Assembly (NCBI GenBank): GCA_001695595.3
Contig: MBPM02000085.1
Coordinates: 62,001 to 126,000, forward strand
Direction: 5' to 3'
Length of the DNA: 64,000 nucleotides
From: Plasmopara viticola
Lineage: Eukaryota; Oomycota; Peronosporomycetes; Peronosporales; Peronosporaceae
The notes under the pieces were generated by a model. The model ran no database searches. It saw nothing but the letters and a program-made list of their open reading frames with translations, and was not told the origin of the DNA. Shown one piece after another: positions 1-10,389 of this stretch (position 1 is its first letter; every line of letters begins with the position of its first letter). Both the position numbers and the translations under genes were made by a program.

Positions 1-14
1 CGCCAACTTTCAGC

Positions 15-986
15 ATGGAAATGGCGGAAGGCGACAACGTCCTGCATCACTGCAATGAGGTTCTCAACATCAGCGCCAAGCTAAGCAGTATCGGTGCCAA
101 GATGGAGGATGAGGACGTCGCGATTTGTCTGCTTCGGAGTCTACCAAAAAGCTACGAGAACGTCGTGCTTAACTTGGAGATGAGCAGTGCAGAATTGCGG
201 ACGCAAGACGTTGTAAAGGTGCTGACAAATGAGCACATCAAGCGACAAGGTGAGAGGACTCCGGCGGTAAAAACTGAATACGCAGTCAAGGCGTTCAGTG
301 CCGAAAGAGAGTCCCGCCAATGCACATATTGTGGCAAATTGGGGCATACGATGGAACGATGCTGGACCAAGCAAAAGGATGACAATCGAGGAGCTCGACG
401 CGGCGTACAAAATCGTGGACGCGGAGCAAGCAATGTACAGTTTCAGTACAACAACGACAACGATTACGATCTGATCGCATTTGCAGTATCATTGGAATGC
501 GAACTGTCTTCAGGCAAAGATATGCCAGGCATGTGGGCCAATGACAGTGGTGCCACGCACCACATTTGCTACGATAAGTCCAAGTTTCGGACTCTCGATG
601 AACAAAATTGTGGCGAACTTGCGGTAGCAGATGGAAGCAAAACTGCAATTATGGGTGTGGGAACCATTTTTGAGCGGGTGGTGCTACCCAACGGTGACAT
701 ACGTTACATTGAAATCAAAGATGCGCTTTACGTTCCAAAGATGAGCAAGAACCTGCTCTCTGTCCCGCAGAGCAACAAAAGCGGTTGCTTCCAAGTGGTA
801 TTTGACGGTGCCCGCATGGACATTGAGTCGAAGAATTCAAAAGGGATAGTGGCAACAGCCGACCTGGTTGACGGTCTTTACTGGCTACAAACCTTACGGC
901 CATCGGCTAATATGACTGAATCAAGTACAAGATTGACCTGCATGCACGGTTGGGTCACGCGCCTAATGATGTGCTCCGCAAAATGA
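15..986 (+). pseudogene. gag-pol: Gag C-terminus and protease of element A
   Basis: Starts inside the UBN2-like Gag domain ([34 protein letters not shown]). A CCHC zinc knuckle lies at 321-362 ([14 protein letters not shown]), followed by an Arg/Gly-rich tail. The aspartic protease motif DSGATHH has its catalytic Asp-Ser-Gly at 543-551. In intact relatives Gag packages the RNA and the protease cleaves the polyprotein inside the virus-like particle. The ATG at 15 is internal, not the true start, because the frame upstream is lost by a one-base deletion. The last ~19 codons are out of frame after an A deletion near 929. The residue before the catalytic Asp is Asn, where relatives have Ile. Confidence 0.9.
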
Positions 987-1821
987 TTACTGGTGAAATG
1001 ATTAAAGACGTTTGTGATGCATCAATGTCAAGTTTGCCGAACATTTGTCGTGGGTGCCAAGAGGGCAAGATGGTCTAGAAATCGTTTCCAATTAATCCTG
1101 ACAAGCGTCGATTTGCCTCCTTTGAGCTTCTCCACTTTGACATCTGCGACCCAATGGAGCAAGTATCACTTGGGGGAAGCAAGTATCTAAGACTAATTGT
1201 GGATGAGGCCAGTTGATGTATGAAGGGTTTCTGCTTGCAAGCCAGATCGGACAGCGAAGATGCAATCAAAACTTACATTTTGTAGGTTCAACCTCAATTT
1301 GAAAAGAAAGTCAAGTTTGTACGTCATGACGGAGCTCGTGAGTTTGCAACCAACTCGTTAAAAGTGTTTTACGAGAAGAAGGGTATCGAGAGTATCAGCA
1401 GGTAACAGTCCCATACGCGCATCAAACCAACGGAACAGCTGAGCGTGCAATATGAACGATTGTGACTATTGGACGCAGCATACTACATCACGCTTAACTG
1501 GACAAGAATTTTTGGGGAGAGGCCGCTATGACTGCAATATACATCAAGAACCGCCTTCCCTCACCAAAAATGAAGAACAAGACTTCATTCGAGATCATTC
1601 ACAAGCTCAAGCCAAGCGTTGGACATATGCGTGTCTTTGGGTGTCGGGCCTACGTTTTGACTTCGAAAGAAAAGAGGCTCAAGTGGAACTCCAAGTCTCG
1701 AGTTGGTGTGTTTGTTGGCTATAAAGAAGTGTCCAAAGCATACCGAATCTACGACCATCAAACTCAGCAAATAGTGATCAGTCGGGACGTAAAGTTTGAC
1801 GAATCAAGTTTGGTGATTTAG
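930..1821 (+). pseudogene. Integrase remnant of element A
   Basis: Translating across stops gives the GAG-pre-integrase HHCC region ([20 protein letters not shown]). The catalytic core follows, with RHDGAREF around the second Asp and VPYAHQTNGTAERA around the Glu, then FWGEAAMTAIYIKNRLPSPK. The C-terminal part is open from 1528 to 1821 (VFGCRAYVLTSKEKRLKW). Stops interrupt it at about 1075, 1213 and 1281, and there is a frame disturbance near 1391. Only the last ~97 codons form an uninterrupted frame. It cannot make integrase. Confidence 0.85.
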
Positions 1822-1856
1822 AAGTCATTATTTTTGACGAAATTGAGGAAGCAAAC

Positions 1857-3623
1857 ATGGACTTCGACTCACTCGAAATAGAAGCCGAAGGCTTCACATA
1901 CACGACGAACTTCAGGCAAACAGGTAAGCGCAAGCAGCGTCAATCAGATAGAGCTTCAAGTCCCGAGTATCGTGAAGCAGGACTGGATGAAACAAGTGCT
2001 CCTGAAGAAATGGACTCACGTCGAACCAAGGGACAATCTCGTATGCAAACAGGATCTAGCGTTGGCCGAGAAGCTCATGCTTCCGAAGACGAAAACACAG
2101 ACTCAACTTCACCGACATTCTGGCGTGCGAGTGTAACCGCTGTCAAAGCTTACGACTTATCCGAGCCAACCACTTATCAAGAAGCTATAAGTGGACCCGA
2201 TCAGCTTCATTGGCGCAAAGCCGTTCGTGCGGAACTTGATTCAATGCGGCTTCGTCAAGTCTTTCGAGCTGCAAAGTTACCATCAGGACTTCAAGCTATC
2301 GGAACTAAGTGAGTTTTTAAGATCAAGCGAAAGGCCGACGGCTCAATTGAGAAATACAAGGCTCGACTCGTGGCAAAGGGTTTTCGACAAAAATACGGAA
2401 TCGACTATACAAAAACGTTTTCGCCTGTGGTCAAGTACGTGACGTTACGGATGGTCATCGCTTTGACGAATTACTTCGAGTGGCCACTTGATCAATTGGA
2501 CGTTGTGACAGCTTTTCTGTATGGGAGGATGAAGGAAGTTGTCTACTGCACTTCGCTAGAAGGAGTTAAACTTGACAAAGAATTTGACTGTCTTGTACTC
2601 GAAAAGGCAGTTTATGGTCTGAAACAATCTTCTCGCGTATGGAATGAGACTTTTGATGAAGATGTGTGCTCGATTGGATATCAAGTTTCAGCCTTCGATC
2701 CGTGCCTTTAAATCAAGGTCTCGAGCAACGGCTGCGCGCTACGTCTGGTATATGTCGATGATGTCTTGATTACCGGGAGTTCAACAGCATTAATTGTGGA
2801 TACGAAAATTGCCTTAAAGAATCGCTTTGAGATGACCGATAGTGGCAAGTGCGCGTTCGTCCTGGGCATTGAGCTTGTAGACAATGACAACGGCAGTGTT
2901 ATTATGCGTCAGCGGCGATACATCAACGACATTCTCAAGAGATTCGGTATGGATGATTGCAAGTCAATTATAAGTCCAACAGACATTAGCACAAAGCTCG
3001 TGCCAGGTGCTTCTCCAACCAAGGTTAACGCGCCATTTCGAGAAGCGGTCGGAGCTCTAATGTATCTGACGACAGCGACGCGGCCGGACATTGCGTTTGC
3101 AGTTGGCTACGTATTACGGTTTATGGAAAACCCACAGATTGAGCATTGGACTGCAGTCAAGCGTATATTTCGCTATCTGCAAGGTACAAAGTCTCATGGA
3201 ATCTGCTTTCAGCCCGGCAACAAAGTCAATTTTTGTGGATACTCGGACGCTGATTGGGCAGGTGATCACACCGACCGCAAGTTGACTTCTGGATTCGCTT
3301 TTATGCTGATGAGTGCTTCGGTAAGCTGGGGAAGTAAGAAGCAGTCAAGCGTTTCATTGTCAACCAGAGAAGCTGAGTACATTGCTCTAAGCTTAGCGGT
3401 TCAAGAAGAAAAGTGGGTTCATCGCTTACTGTGTGAGATTCTGGATGCGGCAGGTGAGCCTGGACCGGAGCTCAAGATTCTTGATGATAACCAGTATTGC
3501 CTCAAGAAGACCAAGAATCCTGTCAATCACGGCCGAGCCAAACATATCGACATCAAGTACCACCACATTCGCGACGAAGTCAAGCGTGGCGAAATACATC
3601 TTGAATATTGCGAGACCGAAAAC
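1857..3623 (+). pseudogene. Reverse transcriptase and RNase H of element A
   Basis: The acidic linker and start of RT (1857-2312) end at a TGA in place of the Trp of TKWVFKIK near 2311. RT continues at 2370-2711 (KARLVAKGF, DQLDVVTAFLYG). After another stop near 2711 it resumes with the catalytic YVDD at 2751-2762. RNase H has its DADWAGD motif at 3246-3266 and reads to HIRDEVKRGEIHLEYCETEN. There it is cut by the LTR of element B, and the frame runs on for a few foreign codons. The two in-frame stops make it non-functional, although the YVDD and DADWAGD motifs remain. Confidence 0.88.
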
Positions 3624-3932
3624 TGTTGTTTATGGAATACCTCGTGCTGAAGGTATGACGCCTCGACCAGCAGCACATGACCGGTAGGCTACCGGTATTG
3701 ATACCAGTAGACGGTGCGACCAAGCGACAGTGACGTTATGGAAAGGCGCATGGGACACGCGCGCTTGAGATGATCGCGCCCGGATGGGAAGATGCTTGCG
3801 CCCGGATGGTAAGTCGTCCTGATTGGTTTAATATAACATTGGCTTAGAAGTAGCATGTAGTTGCGAACTTAGAACCTATATATATATTCACTTTGCATTT
3901 TGCCATCTTCCGCTCAAGTGACCTTTTCAACA
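3624..3932 (+). repeat. 5' LTR of element B (309 bp)
   Basis: Begins TGTTG and ends CAACA, a perfect 5-bp terminal inverted repeat, with the primer-binding site immediately after it. Its first 64 bases (to a TAG at 3685-3687) are the LTR-encoded tail of pol seen across the F2 lineage (TPRPAA). It carries two copies of the ~22-bp GCGCCCGGATGG repeat near 3775-3812 and a core promoter near 3877-3901. Confidence 0.92.
3877..3901 (+). promoter_or_regulatory. LTR core promoter: TATA-like run plus oomycete-type Inr
   Basis: TATATATATATT (3877-3888) runs directly into ATTCACTTTGCATTTT (3886-3901). The second motif matches the Phytophthora initiator plus flanking-promoter consensus GCTCATTYYNCAWTTT at 13 of 16 positions. 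Its place about 30-45 nt before the LTR end and the gag AUG fits a short R/U5 and a short leader. Promoter function is inferred. Confidence 0.6.
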
Positions 3933-3948
3933 GGTTATGAGCCCAAGC
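3933..3948 (+). other. Primer-binding site overlapping gag start codon
   Basis: GGTTATGAGCCCAAGC directly follows the LTR end. It is complementary to the anticodon stem-loop of an initiator Met tRNA (loop CUCAUAACC), as in Drosophila copia, where an internal half-tRNA primes. The ATG at 3938 is both inside the PBS and the first codon of Gag (MSPSPAD). Confidence 0.75.
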
Positions 3949-4828
3949 CCCGCAGACTTTGCCTTCTTCGCCCCCACCCCTGACACCGCGTTCGCCGCCA
4001 CTATGGACGCCACGCCGAGCCGCATCAACAAGTTCGACGGAACGAACTTCCATACGTGAAAGTTCAAAATGCGAATGGTGTTGGAGGAGCGCGACCTCTG
4101 GGAAGTTGCGAGCGGGGAGATAAAGCTTGAGCAGCTGAGTACCCGATGGACCAGTCGACCTTTAAGCGTAAGGCTCGAAAGGCGCTGGCGATAATCTGTC
4201 TTGCGATGGAGGACTCGCAGCTGCCGCTGGTTCGCTCGGCCAAGGATGCGTACGATGCGTGGTCAAGGTTGGAGGGACACTTCGAGAAGAGGAGCTTGGC
4301 GAATAAGCTCTTTCTTCGTCGCAGGTTCTTCACAACGATGATGGAGGATGGCGACGGTGTGCTTGAGCACATCAACAAGCTCAAGACACTAGCTGATCAG
4401 CTAGACGCGGTGGGCGCTCCGGTGAGTGGGGACGACCTGGTGATCACGCTTCTTGGAAGTTTGAGTGATTCGTACCAGTTCCTCATCACGGCGCTGGAGT
4501 CGCGTTCTGACACGCTGACGTGGGAGCTTGTGATGTCGCGCCTGTTGCATGAAGAGATGAAACGTAAGGAGCAGAGCGGCGACGGAGCTGTGTCTGGTCA
4601 AGCGTTTATGTTACGAGACAACAAGCGCAAAGGACGACCGGTGAAGAAGACCGGGGCGTGCCACAATTGCGGCAAACAAGGGCATTGGATGGCAGAGTGT
4701 CCACTGCGAGCGAGCAACGACTTTGAGAGACATCGTTCACAGCGTGCAAACTTTGCTAATGGGGACGACAGTGATGACTACTTGTTTTCGGCTAGCGATT
4801 GCGATAGCTCTGTCAAGTCGAGTGACAT
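3938..4828 (+). pseudogene. gag: Gag of element B
   Basis: The start is set by the PBS-embedded ATG. The conserved F2 N-terminus RINKFDGTNFHTWKFK is interrupted by TGA in place of Trp near 4058, and the frame shifts near 4135. It is then open from 4146 (FKRKARKALAIICLAMEDSQLP) through the UBN2-like domain to a CCHC knuckle at 4659-4700 (CHNCGKQGHWMAEC). A further frameshift just before 4829 separates it from the protease. Confidence 0.87.
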
Positions 4829-6400
4829 TGGCTGGTCGACTCAGGAGCGACGCAGCACATGTCAAACTCAAAAAGGTTCATGAGGAACTACAAGGTCTTC
4901 ACTCCAGTGGACGTGCATCTAGCAGACAACGGTGTCGTGCAAGCAATCGGCAGTGGAGATGTCGTTATGTCCATGAAGACATCGAATGGAGTGAAAAAGG
5001 GAGTGCTCACTAATGTGTGGCATATTACGATGTTGTCTCGCAGTTTGTTTTCGGGTGGTCGGTTTACCAAAGACGTTGGTCCGGTAATGTTCGACAATGA
5101 TGGATGCTTCGCGGAGACAAAGGGGGTGAAATGGAAAATTGGTGCCCGTGAAGGAAAAGGATTGTTCAAGCTTCATATGATTCCTGAAGCTCCTGAGAAA
5201 GTGTGTGTGGCCGAGCTGTCTGGCTGCGTGGGGGACACCAATTCGTACCTCTGGCACCTACGGCTTGGTCATATCGGGTTCGAAGGTTTGATGCAACTGT
5301 CAAAAAGAAACTTGCCACATGTATTGCATTAACATCGGTGAGCAAATGGGAGCTTTGTGACGGGTGTGCGCTGGGAAAACAAACTCGTGTGCACTTTTAA
5401 ACATCTTCTCTTGATCGAGCTAAAGACATTCTTGAAGTTGTGCATAGTGACGTGTGCGGTCCAATGCAATCGTCTACGTTCAGTGGAAAGCGCTATTTCG
5501 TTACGTTCATCGATGACAAGTCACGTTACTGCGTTATCTACTTAATGCTTTTCAGCAAAGGCAACAAACTCGGCAAACTTGTCTACAACTTTAGTCCAAG
5601 TCTGAAGTTGTAGACAAGTTTGCCGAGTTTGTTGCCTTTGCTGAAAAGCAGACTGGCAAGCGAGTCAAGACTCTTCGAAGTGACAATGGAGGCGAGTACA
5701 CGTCGGGTAAGATGACCAAATTTTGCACGGATCGAGGAATCGTACTCAAGTTTTCGCCACCGTATACTCCCCAGTTAAACGGAGTAGCTGAACGCATGAA
5801 TCGAACATTGGTTGAGTGTGCAAGATGCATGTTAGAGCATGCTGGAATGTCCAAAGGCTATTGGGGTGAAGCAATTATGACCGCAACGTTTCTCCGTAAT
5901 CGGTGTCCTACTCGTGCAGCTGGATTGAAGAAGTCACCACACGAGCTTTGGACAACGAAGAAACCGCTCTTGGCCAATCTCAAAGTGTTTAGATGTCATG
6001 CGTATGTCCACGTTCCGAAAGAGAAGCGTTACAAAACTTGACGCAAAAGCCATCTTATGTCGCTTTTTGGGCTATTCGGAGCATACAAAGACATACCGGT
6101 TCGAAGAAATTTCGACCGGGCGCATTATAATGAGTCGCGATGCACAGTTCAAAGAGGACGTTTTCGACAAAGGAAGGCAGGACTATAACAAGATTGTTGA
6201 GCTGCTGGATGAAGAAAACGACAGTATTACTGATGCCGACACAGAATCAAGCACCAAAAAATGGCCGTGAAGAGGCAAAGATGGATGATGATCAGGTGCC
6301 AGAACGCGACGTTGACTTCGAGTCCGGGGCTAAACGGCACACAAGGAATCAGTCGCTCGAAAAGGTAACAAAAACTCCAAGATCCAAGTGACACGCGCCA
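4829..6400 (+). pseudogene. Protease and integrase of element B
   Basis: The protease DSG is at 4838-4846 (WLVDSGATQHM). The pre-integrase motif LWHLRLGHIGFEG follows, with the frame lost after 5332. The HHCC Cys pair is CDGCALGKQTRV. In the core, HSDVCGPM carries the first Asp and DNGGEYTSGK carries the second at 5682-5684; the Glu lies 36 residues later in GVAERMNR. Between them a 46-bp inverted duplication (5546-5650) disrupts the frame. The C-terminal domain reads KVFRCHAYVHVPKEKR, then shifts frame near 6035. The acidic linker runs to ~6270 and has further stops beyond it. Confidence 0.85.
5546..5650. repeat. Perfect 46-bp inverted repeat (13-nt loop) inside integrase
   Basis: The left arm (5546-5591) is the exact reverse complement of the right arm (5605-5650), with loop 5592-5604. 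The right arm is the normal coding sequence (VVDKFAEFVAFAEK). The left arm replaces a few codons that relatives such as element F have. It therefore looks like a locally templated, snap-back inverted insertion. Confidence 0.93.
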
Positions 6401-7976
6401 TGTTACCAGCGGTCGACCCTTGAAGAAATGTCAGCCTTCGCAATAAGTGAAGAAAATGGAGGGTTTGAAGCAGCACACGTCATGTATTTAGTGGGGGAAA
6501 TGCCGACGACGTACAAGTCGGCAATGGAATCCGATGACGCGTGCAAGTGAAAGGAAGCTTGCGATTCCGAAATTGACTCCTTGATAAGGAATAAAACATG
6601 GGATACAGACCTACTGCCGAAGGGACGAAGAGCGATCGGTTGTCGCTGGGTTTTTCGCGTTAAAGAGAACCAAGATGGGGACATTGAGCGGTTTAAGGCA
6701 CGGCTGGTTGCAAAAGGTTTCTCGCAGAAGTATGGTGTGGATTACGAGGAGACGTTTGCACCTGTAGCCAAGTTTACGTCAATTCGCATTGTGCTAAGCC
6801 TGGCTGCCAAGAATGATCTCAAGCTTCACCAAATGGACGTCAAAAGTGCGTTTCTAAATGGTGTTCTGGATGAAGACATTTATATGCAGCAATCGGATGG
6901 ATATGCTGACCCAAGTCGACCGGAGCATGTGTGCAAGCTAAAGCGTTCGCTCTACGGTTTAAAGCAGTCACCACGGATGTGGAACCGAACGATTGACGAT
7001 TTCATGGCCAAGATGAGTTTTACCAAGAGCAAGTCAGATCACTGCATATACAGCAAACGCAGTGACGAGTCAATGATTTTTGTGGTACTCTATGTCGACG
7101 ACTTGATTATTGCGAGCAGTGACGGCATCTTGCTCTCAACGACAAAGCAAGCGCTAAGCGAACGATTCGAGATGACGGACCTCGGCGAACTAAAGTTTTT
7201 TCTCGGAATGGAAATCAATCAGGATAGCACTAAAGATCAAGTTACGATGCGGCAAACCAAGTTCCTCAAGTCAATTTTGCTAAAGTTTGGGATGCAGGAT
7301 TGCAAGCCAGTAAAGACTCTTCAAGATCCAATATTGAAGCTGACAAAGAATATGTGCAATGGTGGATGCAAGCACGAGGACACAATGAAAAACGTGCCAT
7401 ATTGAAATGCTGTCGGTTGCTACTCGTCCAGATCTTGCAGCAGCAGTGGGAGTGCTGAGCCAATTCGCAGCCGATCCGTGTCCGACACACTGGCAGGCTT
7501 TGAAGCGCGTACTGCGATATTTGAATGCCATCCAGACGCATGGACTAGTGTTTTCTCGGAATGGTGCCTCATTAATTCAAGAATTTTCAGACGCTGACTG
7601 GGCAGGAGACATTGAGTCGCGTCGCAGCACAAGCGGCTATGTCTTCGTCGTGAACAACGGATGTATCAGCTGGAGAAGCAAAAAGCAGCGCACGGTAGCA
7701 CTCTCGTCAACTGAGGCAGATTATATGGCCCTATCAGAAGCAGCTCAAGAAGCTGTATGGCTAAAAGTCTTTTTGTGCGAGCTTAAAGAAATGGATGACG
7801 ATGAACCTATCAAGATACTTGAAGATAATTAAGGCTCAATCGCGCTGGCCAAGAATCCGAAGTTTCATAAGCGCACCAAGCATATTGACATTCGGTACCA
7901 CTTTGTTCGTGAGAAGGTTGAGGACGGTCAAGTGTTGTTAGAGTTCTGTCCAACTCAAGACATGCTGGCTGACATA
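6401..7976 (+). pseudogene. Reverse transcriptase and RNase H of element B, truncated
   Basis: After a stop near 6550, RT is open at 6581-7405: GCRWVFRVKENQDG, RFKARLVAKGFSQKYGVDYEE, HQMDVKSAFLNG and the catalytic YVDD at 7091-7102. A stop near 7403 coincides with a small deletion (VPYRN to MLSVATRPDL). RNase H follows at 7407-7832 with DADWAGD at 7590-7610 and an EDN motif, ending at a TAA where relatives have Gln. In-frame sequence continues to LADI, where it is cut at about 7976 by an inverted junction with C. Confidence 0.88.
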
Positions 7977-9255
7977 AACTGTTTCCACGTGTAGTCGCAT
8001 TTGCCGAGCGCTGAGCCGTACGAAGCCAATATAGTCCATCCACAAGATCTGCTGTGGCCACCACTTGATGCGAAGATTTCCGTGCAATGTGCATGTGTGC
8101 GCCATCAAACACCACTTTAAACTTGCCACTTTTGTTGATCTGAGGTACTGATAGCAGGTTCTTGTTCATCATCGGCACGTATAATGCATCCTTGATTTCG
8201 ATGTCGCGTTCTTCACCATCGGACAGAACCACTCGTTCAATGATGGTGCCAACGCCCTTGATCTCGGCCTTGTTGCCGTCAGCCACCGATAGCTCGCCTT
8301 TATCTTGCTCATTCAGCATGACGAACTTGGCCTTGTTGTTGCAGATGTGATGAGTAGCACCACTGTCAATCGCCCACATCCCTGACATATTCTTGCCACT
8401 TGAAAGTCCACATTCCAGCGATACAGCAAACGCAACACGGTCGTACTCGTAATCATCATTGGGTCGATAGTAGATATTGTTGGCTCCGCGTCCACGAGCT
8501 TGGCCGCCGCGTCGAGCACCTCGATTGTCGTCTCTTTGCTTGGTCCAGCACCTCTCCACGGAGTGCCCCAATTTTCCACAGTATGTGCATTGGCGAGACT
8601 CACGCTCAGCACTAAATGCCTTCTGTGCATCTTCAGTCTTAACCACCGGAGTCTTTGCACTTTGACGCTTGACATGCTCATTCGTGAGCACTTTCACAAC
8701 GTCTTGCGTCCGCAGTTCCGCGTTGTTAATCTCCAAGTTAAGAACAACGTTCTCAAAACTTTTAGGGGGACTCCGCAGCAAGCAGATCGCAACATCTTCA
8801 TCCTCCATCTTGGCACCAATACTGCTGAGCTTGGCGCTGATGTTGAGAACTTCGTTGCAGTGGTGCATGACGTTGTCGCCTTCCGCCATCTCCATACTGA
8901 AGAGTTGACGCTTCAAGTAGATGCGCCCAGCCTTCTGTGATCCACCGTAAAGTGTCTTGATACGCTGCCACGCGACCCACGCTTCCTCGCAGTCATCAAC
9001 CACGTGATGGTAGTTGGCCTCCATATGCAAGAGCATCAGACCAAAAGCAACGTTGCTGGTCTTGACATACTCGTCCGCAGCACGTGCGTCGGCGAAGGTC
9101 GGAGTCACCTCCCGGTTGACTACGTGCCATACCGACTTGGTCAGGAACACGCCACGCATGTAGCGGTTCCACGTGGCAAAGTTGTCGCCGTTGAATTTCT
9201 CGATGGCGATCTTGGCCGAGACGTTGTGCGCAGAAGACATGGTCGTTGGGCTCAT
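7977..9255 (-). CDS. gag-pol: Gag-protease of element C (3'-truncated)
   Basis: The longest undamaged F1 gag in the window: about 426 codons from the PBS-embedded ATG (9253-9255, reverse strand; MSPTTMSS), with no stop or frameshift. The Gag domain reads [19 protein letters not shown] and [12 protein letters not shown]. The CCHC knuckle is at 8548-8589 ([14 protein letters not shown]), followed by an Arg/Gly-rich tail. The protease Asp-Ser-Gly is at 8359-8367 (AIDSGATHH), with flap-side sequence [15 protein letters not shown]. Translation continues past 7977 into unrelated antisense sequence of B, so integrase onward is absent here. Gag would assemble particles, and the protease is attached without a frameshift. 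Confidence 0.9.
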
Positions 9256-9259
9256 AACC

Positions 9260-9610
9260 TGTTGAATGAGCTGAAGAGGACGAAGGAGAAAAACCGAAGA
9301 GTCTGCGCGGAGGAAAACCGGAGCGAAGACACTTGAGTAGAAGAAGGTATATTTGGAAGTGAATTTATTAATTTGGTCCTTAGTTCACAACTCCTTGCTA
9401 CATCTAATCCATTCAATTATCTAAGCCAATCAAAAGAGCTTACCATCTGGGCGCAATCATCTTCCCATCCGGGCGCAATCATCCTGAGTGCGCCTGTCCG
9501 TGTGTCTGTCCATGGCGTCATCGTTGTATGTTTGAACCGTTGGACAGCCGCTCGTATTGGACAGCCTTGGAAACCGGAATAAAACGGAGGGAAACCGGTT
9601 ACCTTCAATA
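9260..9610 (-). repeat. LTR of element C (351 bp)
   Basis: On the minus strand it runs TATTGAAGG ... CAACA. It is followed by the PBS (9248-9259) and differs from the J/K LTR at 28363-28713, also 351 bp, by about 6 substitutions by eye. The U3 holds two copies of the ~22-bp GCGCCCGGATGG repeat and the module shared with F2 LTRs. Confidence 0.92.
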
Positions 9611-9847
9611 GGGAGGCTGAAAAAGCGAAGTGAAGGGTCGTTTGCGTTGACGCGAAGACACTTGACTGAGAGGAAGTAAACTTGGAAGTGATTGATTTAT
9701 TGGGGTTTAAAGTCCTACAACTCGTAACCACTCATTCTACATAACGTAATTACCTTAAACCGTAAAAAGTAAAATCTATGTTGAACCGCGGTTCGGATTG
9801 GACCGAATTGGGTTGTGTACATTACCTGAAACCCATAACCCTCAATA
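9611..9847 (-). repeat. 3' LTR of element D, last 27 bp missing
   Basis: Matches the 264-bp LTR at 23230-23493 from its 28th base (window orientation) to its end, with about 4 substitutions. On the minus strand it starts TATTGAGGG directly after the polypurine tract TTGAGGGGGTG. The missing 27 bases are where the C LTR abuts, so C was inserted into this LTR. Confidence 0.9.
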
Positions 9848-10090
9848 CACCCCCTCAATGCGAACCGGCTTGTATGCCAAGCGCCGCTGTCATGGTTTTG
9901 TGGCGCGGTCCTGGTAAGCCTTTCGTCATAATGTCCGCCAGTATGTTTTCGGTCTCACAGTACTCAAGATGTATTTCGCCACGCTTAATTTCGTCGCGAA
10001 TGTGGTGGTACTTGATGTCGATATGTTGGCTCGGCCGTGATTGACAGGATTCTTGGTCATCTTGAGGCAAGACTGGTTGTCATCAAGAAT
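9848..10090 (-). pseudogene. C-terminal end of D RNase H/pol
   Basis: Encodes the end of RNase H: KHIDIKYHHIRDEIKRGE, then YCETENILADIMTKGL and PRHKTMTAALG. The stop is at the polypurine tract. The N-terminal continuation lies at 14739, on the far side of element E. The last five bases (AGAAT, 10086-10090) are repeated at 14739-14743. Confidence 0.88.
10086..10090. repeat. Target-site duplication AGAAT of element E
   Basis: AGAAT at 10086-10090 is repeated exactly at 14739-14743, flanking the two E LTRs. Five bases is the usual Copia target duplication. It also explains how the D pol frame is interrupted and resumed. Confidence 0.93.
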
Positions 10091-10382
10091 TGTTGGATTT
10101 CCGAAGCGAAGGAGTGGGGAGCGAAGCTTGCGGGGAGCGAAGAGCGAAGAAGGCACTTGAGCTGTTGAAGGAAGATTCGAAAGTGATTCATTTAATGTTA
10201 GTTCTAGCTGATGAGTCATGCACTAGCTCTTACTATCAATTAGTTCGTCTAATCAGAATCATTCCTTACTCGTCCAATCATCCTACTCGTCTAATCAACG
10301 TGCGATCGTATTGGACCGGTTCGGGCTAACCGGTTAATGTGTGCAACTGGTACATTGTACCATAAACCGGTTACCCTTAACA
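10091..10382 (-). repeat. 3' LTR of element E (292 bp)
   Basis: On the minus strand it runs TGTTAAGGG ... CAACA, the same length as its partner at 14447-14738. It has no copy of the GCGCCCGGATGG repeat. Instead the U3 holds several ACTCGTCYAATCA-like short repeats. The Inr-like motif ATCACTTTC lies close to the R region. Confidence 0.93.
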
Positions 10383-10389
10383 CGCCCCC

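Larger units (their letters stand above)
1..3623 (+). mobile_element. Copia element A (F1 lineage), 5'-truncated remnant
   Basis: Gag C-terminus to RNase H of an F1 Copia element, cut on the left by the window edge and on the right by insertion of element B at 3623/3624. Its closest relative in the window is element D: both have a Gag basic tail with GRGASNVQF. It carries at least two one-base deletions (a T lost from a T-run near 8-10 and an A near 929) and several stops, so it is an old, dead copy. The last codons of pol and the 3' LTR are missing. The 5 bases before B (AAAAC, 3619-3623) are a candidate target-site duplication, but B's other end is lost, so this cannot be confirmed. Confidence 0.93.
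3624..7976 (+). mobile_element. Copia element B (F2 lineage), lacks 3' LTR
   Basis: An F2 element inserted in the RNase H of A. It has a complete 5' LTR, then PBS, gag and pol on the + strand, and stops abruptly at the LADI motif near the end of RNase H. There it meets the opposite-strand element C, so the last ~50 codons and the 3' LTR are gone. Many frameshifts and stops, plus a templated inverted duplication at 5546-5650, make it defective. Confidence 0.92.
7977..9610 (-). mobile_element. Copia element C (F1a), 5' half only
   Basis: 5' LTR, PBS and Gag-protease of an F1a element on the minus strand. It stops after the codons for TTRGNS, 3-4 bases short of the exact place where element J begins at 25558. 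C and J together give one complete element (see findings). The right-hand LTR edge sits inside D's 3' LTR, whose terminal 27 bases are missing next to it. Confidence 0.9.

Noticed and set aside
3433..3687. Separate small gene ending in TPRPAAHDR
   Set aside because: This ORF is the wrong frame of A RNase H running into the LTR of B. Only its tail is the LTR-encoded F2 pol end.
9611..9850. Solo LTR of D
   Set aside because: A polypurine tract and D pol directly adjoin it, so it is the 3' LTR of D, trimmed by insertion of C.
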